In this document: in pieces, positions 63,952 through 64,000 of the stretch | How the letters are laid out: each line of letters starts with the position of its first letter | Numbering within the stretch: the stretch's first letter is position 1 | NCBI GenBank assembly: GCA_964513075.1 | Contig: CAZELR010000006.1 | Span: 44,935-108,934 of the forward strand | Source of the DNA: DAOUBP01 sp964513075 | Lineage (GTDB): Bacteria > Chloroflexota > Anaerolineae > CG2-30-64-16 | Direction: 5' to 3' | DNA: 64,000 bases | Notes under the pieces: model-generated | Databases searched by the model: none | Seen by the model: the letters and a program-made list of their open reading frames with translations, nothing else | Told to the model about the DNA's origin: nothing | Program-made: the position numbers and the translations under genes

Positions 63952-64000
63952 ATGGAAACGATGAACGTGGTGGATGCCCGCCGCAACTTCTCGGAGGTGA
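63952..64000 (+). CDS. Phd/YefM-family antitoxin (3'-truncated by the window)
   Basis: The only 16 visible residues, METMNVVDARRNFSEV, match the Phd/YefM N-terminus (n-v-s-e-A-R-x-n-f-s-e). GGAGG lies 6 nt before the ATG. A RelE/ParE- or PIN-type toxin gene should follow outside the window. Confidence 0.7.
   Translation, partial: METMNVVDARRNFSEV

Overview
The window looks like a high-GC bacterial contig, most likely from Chloroflexota (Anaerolineae/Caldilineae-like). This rests on frequent TTG/GTG starts, a topoisomerase I with a fused N-terminal zinc ribbon, the ffh-rpsP-KH-rimM order, a short YgaP-like membrane protein and many uncharacterised lipoproteins. It is inference: no rRNA is present. 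One run of exactly 100 N (34801-34900) joins two contig ends that share an identical 55-bp sequence, so this is a scaffolded draft or metagenome assembly.

Layout. 1-2507 (+): end of a GT4 glycosyltransferase, a membrane protein, a GIY-YIG/DUF123 protein and a HEAT-repeat protein. 2511-12548 (-): a probable six-gene operon reading clostripain-like C11 protease, CHAT caspase-like protein, mutS, tex, a DUF4213/DUF364 protein and a methyltransferase, from a good promoter at 12649-12678. 12795-26027 (+): YigZ, a CapA-like lipoprotein, a dynamin-like GTPase, uvrA, then an envelope-polysaccharide type group (GT-C enzyme, Wzz/BY-kinase, nucleotidyltransferase, S24/S26 peptidase, HprK-like kinase). 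26223-35823 (+): a 2033-residue alpha-2-macroglobulin lipoprotein, FGGY kinase, YhhN and an Sfp-type phosphopantetheinyl transferase whose start lies in a 15-bp tandem repeat. 35837-47020: aminotransferase (-), unknown protein plus dGTPase (+), then a minus operon dprA-manC-topA-xer-pepP-membrane protein. 47157-53434 (-): YgaP-like protein, the ffh-rpsP-khpA-rimM group, and a corrinoid protein with ftsH; a lone CBM48 protein is on +. 53656-55980 (+): RNB nuclease and cupin.

56106-64000 (+) is an accessory, defence-type region. It begins at a tRNA-Lys(CTT) and holds a complete type I restriction-modification system (hsdM, hsdS, hsdR), a YgjP-like metallopeptidase, the orphan C-terminal tail of an unrelated hsdS, a 162-residue cysteine-rich protein combining a CXC-type nine-cysteine module with a CTCHY-like zinc-binding tail, and the start of a Phd/YefM antitoxin with a palindromic operator.

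The most unusual themes are: (1) short intergenic-type repeats sitting in frame inside conserved genes (tex, mutS twice, yhhN, the phosphopantetheinyl transferase, perhaps hsdS); (2) the co-transcribed C11 and CHAT clan-CD proteases feeding directly into mutS; (3) the CXC/CTCHY-like protein beside the restriction system.
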